This document shows, piece after piece, positions 46,523-57,465 of a stretch of DNA of 64,000 nucleotides. The position numbers and the translations under genes are program-made. Position 1 is the stretch's first letter. Each line of letters begins with the position of its first letter. The notes below the pieces were generated by a model. It had not been told where the DNA came from, did not search any database, and saw only the letters and a list, made by a program, of their open reading frames with translations. The stretch lies in contig CM018694.1 of NCBI GenBank assembly GCA_009363875.1, positions 310,001 through 374,000 on the forward strand, written 5' to 3'. This DNA comes from Mikania micrantha (taxonomy: Eukaryota > Streptophyta > Magnoliopsida > Asterales > Asteraceae).

Positions 46523-46743
46523 TACGCGCTAGGGTGACGCGATCTGACAAAACGAAAACGAAAATACGACATGAACGAATTTAAATTAATAAAATAAAAC
46601 ATTTTAATATTTTACAATTTTGAAACTCATCAAAATAATTAAAATGAATTCTTTTTATTTAAAACTACGTAAAATACGCGTTATGTTCCGGAAATGCGAC
46701 GAAAACGCAAACCGAGCAACGAAAACAAACCCGGACTCACTCG

Positions 46744-46757
46744 GGGTATAAATACCC
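46744..46757 (+). promoter_or_regulatory. TATA box within an inverted repeat (C)
   Basis: GGGTATAAATACCC, 6-bp arms, followed 45-60 bp later by CTCTCTCTCTCT. Likely core promoter of element C. Confidence 0.65.
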
Positions 46758-47109
46758 TTAAATGAGTTCATCTTCTTCATTTCATCCCCCACTCTCTCTC
46801 TCTCTAAAACCCTAAATCCGGCCATATACTCTCTCTCTACCTTTTCTCTACCATAACTCTCTCAAAACTCAACCAAATCACCTTATTCTTGTGCCAAATT
46901 GAAGCTCTCATCATTCTCTACACGAAAGTACAAAGGATCCGTTCTAACACCCACTGAATCAGAGGTAAATGAGCTGCCAAAGTTACGAAAATTAGGGTTT
47001 TAAGAACCCTTCTTGTTCGGACCTAGCCTTGACCGGATCTAACCCATTTTCTTCAACCCCTACACACACTAATCTGATACACACCAGCACCTGAATCATC
47101 TCGAAGCTT

Positions 47110-47470
47110 TAGTTGGAAGTGTGGTTGAACACTCATGGTCGGCTCACCCACCCAGCTTGGCGAAGAACCCATACGGCCGAATGACACCCAGCCAGTCGAA
47201 TGAATCTCCTCATTCGACACCCACCCTTCGGCCAAAACACCAGACTCTTTCGCCGAGCCTCCACCTAGTCGGCCAACCTACATTCGGGTCTTGCTCATGC
47301 TCCAGCCATTCTTTCGGGTTAACTCTTCCATTCGTCCCCCTCATTCGCTGAGAATGATTCATTCGCCCAAGGCTAGATCTATTCGACCACGCAACTCCTT
47401 CGCTAGGCAAGCCATTCGAGCCAACAATCTCATTCGGTCAAGGAGCAACAAATCCTGCTCAACTAACTCT
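47110..47470 (+). repeat. CATTCG array (C)
   Basis: About fifteen copies of CATTCG(G/A) or CTTCGGCC at 15-30 bp spacing on the LTR sense strand. Confidence 0.75.
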
Positions 47471-47474
47471 CACT

Positions 47475-47815
47475 CGGCCCACATTTTATTTTTCAGCCCA
47501 TCTGTTTAGCTTAGGGTTTTGCTAAGGCCCATGATGTTGATGTTCGGCCCAGCGAACTAGTCCACCATTTCGGCCCAAGGCCTGCTATTTCGGCCCAGTT
47601 CTAGAACCATGGCCCAACAAATTTCTTTGATCCAACAGCTTGGCCCAACAAACTCCTTTGGCACAGCAGCAGTGCGATAGCCCACACACACATTTAACAG
47701 GCCCAACAAACTTCCAAGGCCCATTTTAATGGCCTAAGAGCCATTTCAGCCCAGTTAATCGGCCCATGTCACACACATATGGCCCAGTTAACCTCTATTA
47801 GGCCCAATTTATTAA
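47475..47815 (+). repeat. GGCCCA array (C)
   Basis: About eighteen GGCCCA or AGCCCA hexamers in 340 bp, mostly GGCCCAACAAA or CGGCCCAG. The complement TGGGCC is the plant site II / TCP-binding motif. Confidence 0.85.
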
Positions 47816-48626
47816 AATGGGAGATATACACTTGAATAAATCATAAGGGATTATACACAAAAATTGATTTACAAATCTTATTTTGTTACAAAGATGGTGA
47901 TATATATTATGACAAGTTAAAAGAAAGTTGGATATAGTGTCAATAACAAAGTATGTTAACTTGAAGTTAATTAGGCTAAGGATTTGTAAATAAAATCTAA
48001 AGTCCAAGTCAATGATTATAAATAATTATAATGGGCAAAGTGACTCAACACGACAAGGATAAAATTATGTTAAATGTAAACAAATAACAAAATATGCTAA
48101 GCCTAATCTGAAATGATTGAGTGTTAGGGTAACTCTGAAAAAGATTTATCAAGGGCCGAATAATGACCGAGACTTACGTGTGTTAGCCAACTTTAGGCTA
48201 ACACATACACACACGTAAATCTTTACAACACATATTTACAAGTTACAAACAACGTGAAATCAATACAGGAGGGTGAAAACTACAACAAGAACACTCCAAG
48301 AGCGCGTGCATTCTTTCTTTTAAGCTAAGTCAATCCTACAACAACAAGGTGAGTTCATATGCCCCTTTTCTTTAATCTTAACTGATTTTAAATTCTCGTG
48401 GTTGAGAAACATGCTTAACTTTTATTTATTTAAAAAGATTATGTTTCACATATTGCTTATACTTTGATTAGATAATATTGATTGCTTTATTATCATTTAT
48501 CATTGTATGCATGCTTGTATGATCATGATACGACAGAGATAACCAAGATGAATATGATAATATAATTTAATGACTCATCAACACAATAGAATAACCTAGT
48601 TGTAAGATTACATCTCACAACACTTA

Positions 48627-49466
48627 GGTGTTGTTTGTTTTTTAAGAGGTAAAACGTCTGCGGTCTGCGGACCACATCTGCAAACCTCTTTTGCAGAAGA
48701 GGTGGACCAAACATCTGCAAGAAGAGTTTTTGAGGGTGTTTGTTTTCCAAAAACATCTTCAAACAAAAAAGCTCTTCCTATGAAAACCCAACCCACCGTC
48801 CCCCAACCCCACCATCTGCTCAACCCCCGGCGACCGATCCTCCGATCGTCCACCACTGTCACCATCACCTCTGATCGTCCCTCTTCACCCACCGTCAACC
48901 GTCGACCGCAGAAGGGATGCGATTGAGGCTGTCACCATCACCATCGCGGCTCTAGGGTTTCATCCAATGAAGGGTTCGACGACGGGATGCGGTTGAGGTT
49001 GTCACCTAGATTGACGAACCTTCGATTGAAGACCACCATTGCGGATCTAGGGTTTTGTCCGACGAAGGGTCGCGGCGCAGGGACGAAGGCGACGGTGCTC
49101 GCGGTGGTAAATCGCGAAGAAGCGGCGGCGGTGGAGGGGGAAATCACGAAGGATGAGCTGCTGTGGAGGGGGAAATCGCGAAGGGGTGGTTGTCGGCGGT
49201 GGAGATGGTGGTTGTCGGCGGTGGAGCTATTGGGTGTCAGCGGTGGAGCTGGGGTGAAGGGGGCGACGAACTGAGAAGAGGTGGAAGAGGTTGGAAGAGC
49301 TCAGAAGAGGTTGGTCCATGTCTGCGCCAAGAAGAGGTCACGCAGACCTTTTTTAATGAAATGTCTTCGAAAAACAAACAGTCTAACCTCTTCCCGCGTC
49401 TGCGTGGCGCAGACATAAGAGGTTAGAAGAGGTTAGAAGATGTTTTTTTAAAAAACAAACACCCCC
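48627..49466. mobile_element. PIF/Harbinger-like non-autonomous DNA transposon
   Basis: 840 bp inserted in the C LTR. Ends GGTGTTGTTTGTTTTTTA and, inverted, GGGGGTGTTTGTTTTTTA, flanked by TTA (48624-48626 and 49467-49469). The homologous G LTR (near 985-1000) has no insertion. Inner repeats of CTGCGG, AAGAGGTTAGAAG and GCAGAC lie near both ends. The middle (48780-49262) is markedly GC-rich, with GGCGGTGGAG repeats and a 95-codon ORF of low complexity. No transposase. Confidence 0.8.
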
Positions 49467-50038
49467 TTAGTTATTCTTACAAGAACAAACATTGTGATGA
49501 ACATAGATGAACATGATGACAAGAAACAAAACACATGAATGATATGAAGATAACACATCTTTATAACATCATTCTACACTAGAGTTAACTAAGAGTAGTA
49601 AGTCAAGTACTTATCACACTTAGCCTATAACTCAACATATATTGCAAGAGAACATGGTACAAGAATCATCCACCACCAGTGTCGACTAAGGGAAATAAGA
49701 CTAGTTCTTATTACCGCTTAGTGACAACATGGTGATTACATGGAATAACAAGGAATGATAATCATGATAATGTAACTTCATGATAACAATATCATTCACA
49801 CAATAATTAACATAACATAATAAGACAAGCTCTTATTTAACTTTGTTAATAACACTGAGTACATATGACAAGGAGAACAACAACACGGAGGAACACGATT
49901 ACAATTAGTTGCTATTGACCTGTTGTATTATATCACTTCAATCATGTGCCAATTGTTCAAGTTGATCATGTAAGTTCCTATAATTCGCTGACCAGTTAGT
50001 TTGACGTGACTAAACCGACGATAGCATAGTGGTACCAT

Positions 50039-50053
50039 AGGTTTGACAAACCT
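50039..50053 (+). other. Conserved palindrome AGGTTTGACAAACCT
   Basis: Identical in H LTRs (28491-28505 and 37032-37046) and nearly so in G (618-631), although the surrounding LTRs are otherwise unalike. Confidence 0.75.
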
Positions 50054-50610
50054 CTAGCTTGTAGGGCTAGTATGTTGATCGTACTGATTCATTGACCAGT
50101 AACGTATGACCGGTGACAGGGCGACCTCAAGTCAGGTTCTGGAAAGCGACACATGGTGATATTAATCTGCAGTGATAAGTAATTAATCCAGCGGAAACCC
50201 TATTGACTAGTAGATTGAGAAAGTGATCTTCTCTCATGTTACACTACTAGTAATAGATTTCGCTGAGGATACTGTACATACAAGGTGGTAGAGGTAAATC
50301 GGATCCATTGTACTCTGATTATGTGAGGATTACAATGGATTCCTTTTAGGCTCTATGCACTATAGTTCAAGAACAAATTACAAGTGGTTAACTAACACTC
50401 TTAATACTTAAAGGTGATACAACAGTTAACCCCACGAATATAGAATAATACAAGGATCTGATTAAATAAATCTAATTTCCTTAATACAATGAGGGTGTAT
50501 CAATACTTTGGTTTGATAACCAAACCCTTCTAACGCTATTATTCTACATATGATAAACAGATGAATACATAACGAACAAGTCAATCATTTGGGAGATGAA
50601 AATGGATATT

Positions 50611-50742
50611 CTTAGTTATGTTACAAGTAGTGTGGAATTTGATTGAGTATGTGGTGGGATGGCGTCTGGGCTTGACCCTTTCGTATGCCCTATATATAAG
50701 CATACTTGATTGAGTGAAAGACTACTTGTATATATAACTAAG
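50611..50742 (+). other. Large hairpin module, C LTR copy (long arms)
   Basis: CTTAGTTAT (50611-50619) pairs with ATAACTAAG (50734-50742), ACAAGTAGT (50623-50631) with ACTACTTGT (50721-50729), and GAGTATG (50645-50651) with CATACTT (50701-50707). Loop has GTGGTGGGATGG and ATGCCCTATATATA. Confidence 0.7.
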
Positions 50743-51266
50743 GAGAGGCCATTGGGTGGAACAAGTGGATTCAATTATTGCAAGTATCAATTATGACATT
50801 GTGACTGTGTGTATGAACAATTCAAGGTTTTCAATATTCAATCTTATGAACTCACCAACCTAGTGTTGACTTTGTTTTAAATGCATGTTTTCTCAGTTGA
50901 CGAACAGGTTTAGGTCACCATATTTCAAGATCATAGCTAGAGGACTTATAGAAGACCTAGCTGCATTTTATTTGATCAATACTTTTGGAATGACAAATGT
51001 TGAATCATATTTTGTAGATCTTGTACAGTTACAAGATATAAACACATTGATTCTTTTTGATAGATTTACTGGGTTAAATTATGAACGATACACTGTAATT
51101 TAACTTTGTAATTATATATCATTGTCATGTCTACATTTCTCAATTATACATCATGTGCTATGCAAACAATATGATCAATTAGCTTATCAAACGATATCGC
51201 GCCCGGAGGACCTTCCACCCGGTGGGAAAACACGATTCGTTCCCGCCGGCCTGGGGTGTGACAGAT

Positions 51267-51278
51267 TGGTATCAGAGC
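51267..51278 (+). other. Primer binding site of C (tRNA-Met type)
   Basis: TGGTATCAGAGC, 3 bp after the LTR end. Confidence 0.94.
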
Positions 51279-51439
51279 CATGGTTATAGAGAAATATAGG
51301 TCATATTACTTAAACGGTTTGGCCTAGACTATAACCTAGGGACCCTCATATAGAGATCATGTGACATAGGATTCTATTTGCATGTGTCTTCTGCAACTGA
51401 TCACTGCACTAACCGATTTTCTTTTCGGTTATAATCTGA

Positions 51440-51698
51440 ATGCTGCCGAGAAGACCACCAGCTCTATTGCCACCACCACCACAGGATTCTGCTCCTCATT
51501 CTTCTACACCGACACCGCCTGACTCTCCTATACAACCATCTCCACCTCCTCCTCCGCCACCACCAGTTCATCAACTGGATCCTGCTACCATTGCACTGGC
51601 CACACTGTTGACCAGTCAGCTGAGGGATGTAATCCCAGAGATGATGAACCGAATCAACACCAACAACAGCAACAACATTGCCAACTCATCTGGAGAAG
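51440..51698 (+). pseudogene. gag: Element C gag N-terminus, cut by D
   Basis: Starts MLPRRPPALLPPPPQ, a variant of the MPPRR start of the other elements, followed by a proline-rich stretch (PPPPPPPPVHQLDP) and TSQLRDVIPEMMNRINTNN, which corresponds to the [14 protein letters not shown] region of the D gag. After about 86 codons the frame runs into the LTR of D at 51699. It had no internal lesion before that point. The remainder of C must lie beyond the right LTR of D, outside this window. Confidence 0.85.
51694..51698. other. Target site duplication of D, left (AGAAG)
   Basis: Five bases before the D LTR. The partner lies beyond the window, so this is a prediction. Confidence 0.6.
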
Positions 51699-52290
51699 TG
51701 TCACACCCCTGCGCCGCGTGCGGAATCCACGGCGCGGTGACGTATGAACAGTTGAATCATGCACAAGTATTGAATAAGAACAACCACAATGGATTACTAT
51801 GTTTCATAATGTTAAGACAATTGTTTAGTTACAGACAACTATCTACCAAAATAAAGACAACTACAGACCCAAAATATAGTTTACAAAATAAGACTTCAAA
51901 CAAGACAATTAAACAATTAGGATTTAGTGAGTTTCTATTCCATCCTAGCATGTTTCTTCATCTTGTTCTATCTTAGAATGGTCTCCTTAGTTGTCTCTGA
52001 AAATGTCTTAAACCTGATTACCTGAAACACGTGAAAAGTAACTGTCAACTACAGACGTAGTTGGTGAGAACAATAGGTTTAAACATTTGTAAACATGAGT
52101 ATATGATATAAGGCATAGGTAAGTTAAAGCATCATAAGATTCACACGGATGAGCTGCAACCCAAACTAACATCAAGTAAGAAAAATGAGTGTAAACAGTC
52201 CAATCACTGTTCGCACGAAAGCCAACATATAATATCAAGTCCCAAAACACGTTTGGAGTTAGATAATACATCAGCAGTTTTGATAACCAT

Positions 52291-52430
52291 ATGACACCAG
52301 ACCTGCAGTTGGCTTTTAAAAACAAATTTAAAAGCCAACTCCATCCTGGATAAGAAAACAATGACACCAGACCTACAGTTAGCTTTTAAAACAAATTTAA
52401 AAGCTAACTCCATCCTGGATAAGAAACAAT
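52291..52430 (-). repeat. Two 70-bp tandem units, each with a hairpin
   Basis: Hairpin 1: AGTTGGCTTTTAAA (52307-52320) with TTTAAAAGCCAACT (52327-52340). Hairpin 2: AGTTAGCTTTTAAA (52377-52390) with TTTAAAAGCTAACT (52396-52409). G-C in one is A-T in the other at the same pair. Repeated at 62337-62476. Confidence 0.9.
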
Positions 52431-52612
52431 GAGTCCGCTTTCCCTTGTTGTGATCACCCAGTACTAACGACAATGAAACTTGATGGGTTTATAAGTTTGT
52501 TTACAACAATTGACACCATGTTCTGAATCTTACTTTAACCGGATGTGTTAATGCCTTATTTGATAACATGAATTGAAAAGCCTGGATTTAATTCCACGAA
52601 TTAAATCCTTTG

Positions 52613-52780
52613 TTTTGAATACCATGAAATGAACCACTTGATTTGAATACCATGATGTGAACAACTTGATTTGAATACCATGTTTCGAACAACTTGATTT
52701 GAATACCATGTTTTGAACCACTGGATTTGAATACCATGTTGTGAACCACTTGTTTTGAATACCATGATGTGATGACCTTG
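52613..52780 (-). repeat. 28-bp array with TTTGAATACCATG
   Basis: About six units of TTTGAATACCATGxxxTGAA plus CCACTTGA. Same array at 62659-62826, one base different. Confidence 0.9.
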
Positions 52781-53589
52781 TGTAATAACAAGGTTTATAA
52801 CAAAAGAGTTTGTAAAATCCTTTATCTAAAAGTGTTTATCCTTCATAAATACATTTGAGTAAATCAATTTCAAAACAGTTCAAAGATCCCTTATAAAACC
52901 TTTTTAATGAAAAGAGTTTAATAATTGACAAGTAAATTAAAACAGTTGACAATTTCCTTAAACAAGTGATGAATCCCTTGGATTCGTAAGATGAACCTGT
53001 AATGTTTATGAAATACACATAACTTGTGTAATGAAACAAGATTGAAATAGCGGTTTTGATCACGTGTTCCACCCCAAAACAGTTATAAAACAGTAAAAGA
53101 GGGGCTAGAGTTCTCACCTGTCAGCAGTAGACTCTGAACTAAACAGTTAGCAAGTAGCAAACAGGACTTCTAATTGTTTCCTATAACATTGTAATCATAC
53201 ATAAGATATAGGATTTATAATTGTATAGACTTTGATTCATTGATTGACTTGTGTTCTTATGAACTTGATTAACACTTGATCATGATTATGATTGTTGTGA
53301 AAACTTGAAAGTTATACTTTGAATTACTTGATTGATCATGGGTCAATGAAACATATGAAATATTCATTTATGCATAACCTTATGCATAAAGTGATAATTG
53401 TTTGTGAATTGGGAACCATTGATTTCTATGAGATTTGATACAAATGTTTACATTGTTTTAAGTCCTTGAGATTGTGATTTGATGCTATAATTAGTTTAAG
53501 TTGTACTTAAACCAAGTAAGATCAAGTTACAATTACTTTGGATTATGGCCAACAAAAGGGTTTTAAGTCCATGAAAGTCATGATGGACT

Positions 53590-53890
53590 TAGACAAAGGC
53601 CATGGGCCACTTAGGATTGACATTAGGCCAATTGATTATGATGTTAGGCCAAACAAGGTGTAGATAGATCATGTAAAGTTCCATTGTGATATTGAGCCAA
53701 CTAAAGATTCTCATGGGCCAAACTAGCTCAATTGTGCTTGCTTTAAACCTTTGGACCATGTTGCTAATGGAATTGGGCCTTGTTGCATTGAATTGGGCCG
53801 GGTATGATTGAATTGGGCTCATTCTAATGTGGGCCGAGCTAAACAAATCGATTGGGCCGGTTAGAACTGAGTTGGGCCGAAACACCCATG
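53590..53890 (-). repeat. TGGGCC/AGGCCA array (D LTR)
   Basis: About a dozen GGGCC or AGGCC cores, ATTGGGCCG in the denser part (53770-53885). In LTR sense these read GGCCCAAT. Repeated at 63636-63935. Confidence 0.85.
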
Positions 53891-53929
53891 ATTCCCACAC
53901 CATGGCAGCGAACCTATGGCTGCCATGGT

Positions 53930-54375
53930 TGAGGGTTCGGCTCCTTTAAAAGAATAAGGTTCGTGGGCCACTATCAAACACTAGAGTTCGGCTAATGATA
54001 GACACCCTAGGTTCACCCATACAAGCTTAAGGGTTCGACCGACTAGGCTTCAAGAAATGATCGTTAGTTTATGCATGGGGTTCGTTTGATTCGTCCTAGG
54101 TTCGCCAGGATCTAAGGTTCGTCGACCATAACCATCAAAGGGGTTCGCTTGATCATGCCATGAACCATGCAGGGTTCGTGGCCTATCCAAGGTTCGTGAA
54201 GACTCGTGACTGATCCAGGAGGGTTCGGCTGTGCTTACACGAACCATGCAAGGTTCGTGAAACTCCTCAAGGTTCGTTGATGGCGACTAGGGTTCGTGGA
54301 ATGCAAGGAGGCTCGGCACAGGCTCGTGGGAACCTTCTGGGTTCGGCTGATAACCCAACGAACCAGGAGGGTTCG
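53930..54375 (-). repeat. GGTTCG array (D LTR)
   Basis: About twenty copies of (A/G)GGTTCG at 15-35 bp spacing. CGAACC in LTR sense, as in B. Confidence 0.85.
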
Positions 54376-54844
54376 CGGAGGTTCGCTGCCCAAACCTATG
54401 GCAGCAGGTTCGTCCCATGCGCGCCCAGCTCCATATTCCCGAACCTGTCACCTGCATCATCAACATTGTCGAATACCTGGTTCTAAACCGTGATCTAAGC
54501 TAGTATGACTTCCAGGAAGGTTCCTATAGGTGTGGGATTGAAAGTGGAGGGATAGAACCGGCCAAGTGTCGAGTTACACAAGAACACACACAAGAAAACC
54601 CTAATTTCCGAAACTTATAAGGCTTATACCTCGTTTTTGGCTGGATGGATCTGTGATATTCTTGTACTTTCGTGTAGAGGATGTCGAGAGCTTCGCGTGG
54701 ACACCAAGAATGACGAAATCCGTTGAGAATCGAGCGAGTTACGCGCGTTTAAAGCTCGGTTTTTAGAGAGAGAGTGGCTTGAACGAAAATTTAGAGAGAG
54801 AAAGTGTTGTAGGTGAAATAAATGAGATAAATGATCTCATTCAA

Positions 54845-54857
54845 GGCTTTTATAGCC
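54845..54857 (-). promoter_or_regulatory. TATA box within an inverted repeat (D)
   Basis: In LTR sense GGCTATAAAAGCC, then CTCTCTCTCTAAA about 65 bp on. Confidence 0.6.
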
Positions 54858-55140
54858 CGTGTGGTATTCGGGTCCGTTTCGGTCGCTCGGTTCGCGTTTC
54901 CGGAACGTAACGCGTATTTTACGCGGATTTAAAAATAAAAGAGTTGCTAAACTCATTTAAATGATGAGTTTCAAAATTGTAAAAATATAAAATAATTAAT
55001 ATAATTATTTTTTTTTACTCTTCGTGTGTTGTCGGACCGTTAAACATTCACAATTACGTGTATACCCGCAATCGCGTACGTTTTCCGATCGTATTAAAAT
55101 ATTTAAAGTCGTTTAATCATAATTATAAGTTCAACATTCG

Positions 55141-55170
55141 TATTATTATGGATCGTCACCCATAACTATA
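55141..55170 (-). promoter_or_regulatory. GATCGTCACC-loop hairpin (D)
   Basis: Arms TATTATTATG (55141-55150) and CATAACTATA (55161-55170), 8 of 10 paired, loop GATCGTCACC. Confidence 0.5.
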
Positions 55171-55256
55171 CTCAGTCTCGCTTACTGATTACGATTTTTG
55201 TTGAATTAATTAAATGTTATAATACTCGTCTCGACACTACGCACTAACACTAACCT

Positions 55257-55320
55257 GTTACACCGAACGCAGTATATATATAGGGCTCACTCTTGCTGCC
55301 CACCACTGTTTCGATATAAC
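55257..55320 (-). other. Large hairpin module, D U3 copy
   Basis: GTTACACCGAA (55257-55267) with TTCGATATAAC (55310-55320), 11 of 11 paired with two G-U in element sense. Loop holds TATATAGGGCTCAC and CCCACCACT. Confidence 0.65.
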
Positions 55321-55498
55321 AAGTTACTGTTCTTGCCTAGTGAGATCGACTGTAAATAAATAATACATACTTGTTAAATGATAAAGATTCTAACACACAA
55401 GCACATAATGACACATGATTCACATTGACTGACTGAACATGGATACACACTGTTCTAACACTGTTCACCACTACATGACTAAATGTACAAATGTTACA

Positions 55499-55516
55499 GT
55501 CTCCCCTAGTTAAGGG
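55499..55516 (-). other. Polypurine tract of D
   Basis: Minus strand CCCTTAACTAGGGGAGAC next to the LTR start. Identical to B. Confidence 0.88.
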
Positions 55517-55531
55517 AATTTCGTCCCGAAA

Positions 55532-57165
55532 TTAACTAGCCGAAGGTACTGTAAAAAGATGAGGGTACTTAAGCTTCATCTGGTCTTCACGTTCCCAGGT
55601 GAACTCAGCACCGCGTTTGCCCTCCCATCGTACCTTTACGATCGGGATACGGCTGCGTTTAAGTTTCTTGACCCCATGATCCATGATCTCAACTCGACGT
55701 TCTATGAATTGCATGTTGTTCTGAATCTGTATGTCTTCCAGTGGAATATGAACATCATGATCCGCCAAGCATTTCTTAAGATTTGATACATGAAAAGTAT
55801 CATGAACATTGCTTAGCTCCACTGGAAGTTTGAGTTTGTAGGCTACGGGACCAATCCGTTCCAGGATCTCAAAAGGTCCAACGTACCTTGGTGCAAGTTT
55901 CCCTTTTTTCCCGAATCGGACAACGCCTTTCCAGGGAGAAACTTTGAGTAAGACTCGGTCACCGACTTGAAACTCAAGCGGTTTCCGACGTCGATCAGCA
56001 TAACTCTTCTGCCGATCTCGTGCGGCCTTAAGCCGTGACTGAATGATTGTGATTTTGTCTGATGTTTCCTGAATGAGTTCTGGTCCTACGACCAGTGAGT
56101 CACCTATCTCGGTCCAACAGACCGGTGATCGGCACTTTCTACCATATAGAGCTTCGAATGGTGCACATTGAATGCTCGTATGATAGCTATTGTTATATGA
56201 AAACTCAATGAGTGGGAGATGAGTGTCCCAACTTCCACCGAAGTCAATGACACAAGAACGAAGCATGTCTTCAAGTGTTTGGATAGTCCTTTCGCTTTGG
56301 CCGTCGGTTTGAGGATGATACGCCGTGCTAAGATTAACACGTGTTCCCAAAGCCTTTTGCAATGATTGCCAAAAGCGAGAAGTGAAACGACTATCACGAT
56401 CAGATATGATTGATGTTGGTGTACCATGACGTGCAATGATTTCGTTGATGTACAGAGTGGATAGCTTCTCCATTTTGTAATCCTCTCGGATAGGGAGAAA
56501 ATGAGCAGATTTGGTGAGTCGATCAACGATCACCCAAATCGAATCGTAACCTCGCGGAGTTCTCGGCAACTTTGTTATGAAATCCATGGAAATTTGTTCC
56601 CATTTCCATTGAGGAATCTCAGGTTGCTGTAGAAGTCCCGAAGGCTTTTGATGTTCTGCTTTGACCTTTGAACATGTAAGACACTTTCCCACGTACAGTG
56701 CTATGTCTTTCTTCATTCCCGGCCACCAGTAAGATGTCCTCAAGTCCTGATACATCTTGTCGGCTCCAGGATGAACTGAGTATCGCGACTTATGAGCCTC
56801 ATCACAGATGAGTGTGCGCAATTCTTCAGACTTTGGAATCCAAATGCGGCCGTTGAGATATAACAACCCATCAGCTCGAGGTTCTAGTTTCTTCTCAATA
56901 CCACAATCCAAGTCTGTCTTGAGTTGATTATCTGTTACTACTTGTTGTTGTGCAATACGAATCAAGTCTTTCAAGTTTGGCTGTGTGTTGATCTCCATGG
57001 CTCTAACACGAATTGGTTTGACTGGTTCCTTGCGACTAAGAGCATCCGCCACCACATTGGCTTTACCCGGATGGTAACGAATCTCACAGTCGTAATCAGT
57101 TAGAAGCTCAACCCAACGTCGTTGTCTCATGTTGAGTTCTTTCTGATTGAGAATGTGTTGAGGCT
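55532..57165 (-). pseudogene. pol: Element D RNase H end, integrase and chromodomain-like tail
   Basis: Open for over 540 codons. RNase H end: [15 protein letters not shown]. Integrase zinc finger: [18 protein letters not shown] and [11 protein letters not shown]. Catalytic core: [46 protein letters not shown], all three acidic residues present. C-terminus: [32 protein letters not shown], then [20 protein letters not shown]. Integrase inserts the cDNA, and the tail is thought to read chromatin. It is separated from RT by a 1-base deletion near 57165 (AGCCTCAAC in plus where relatives keep one more base). Confidence 0.93.
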
Positions 57166-57465
57166 CTTGTGGTCTGTATAGATGACACATTTAGTACCGT
57201 ACAGGTAGTGTCTCCAAATCTTCAATGCAAAGACCACAGCCCCTAACTCAAGGTCATGAGTAGTGTAATTATTCTCGTGAATCTTAAGTTGTCTTGAAGC
57301 ATAAGCAATGACCTTGTCCCGTTGCATAAGTACACAACCGAGACCAAGGTTTGAAGCATCACAGTAGACAATGAAATCATCACTGCCTTCTGGAAGACTA
57401 AGAATAGGGGAATTGCATAACTTCTGTTTAAGAAGTTGAAATGCATCTTCCTGTTTCTGTCCCTA
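57166..57465 (-). pseudogene. pol: Element D RNase H, N-terminal part
   Basis: Reads [58 protein letters not shown], then the frameshift. It is upstream-limited by a TAG in place of a Trp codon near 57463 (AFI-stop-GQKQ). These two lesions are the only ones I see in the D coding region. Confidence 0.88.

Larger units (their letters stand above)
45964..51263 (+). mobile_element. Element C 5' LTR
   Basis: Starts TGTGACATCC after ACAAG (candidate target duplication) and ends GGGGTGTGACA before a PBS. 5300 bp including an 840-bp DNA transposon, so about 4.46 kb originally. Order: U3 hairpins (46391-46522), TATA (46744), CTCTCTCTCTC, CATTCG array, GGCCCA array, transposon, large hairpin module (50611-50742), terminal GC-rich end. 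G at 1-3209 is another copy. Confidence 0.93.
51699..55498 (-). repeat. D 3' LTR
   Basis: 3800 bp, TGTCACACCCC to ATGTTACA. Contains tandem hairpins (52291-52430), a 28-bp array (52613-52780), a TGGGCC array (53590-53890), a GGTTCG array (53930-54375), TATA (54845-54857), a GATCGTCACC hairpin (55141-55170) and a large hairpin module (55257-55320). Confidence 0.95.

Noticed and set aside
48608..49426. Four overlapping ORFs in the Harbinger-like element as transposase
   Set aside because: Low-complexity Gly/Arg/Val/Trp-rich readings of GC repeats, no DDE motif, and in several frames at once.
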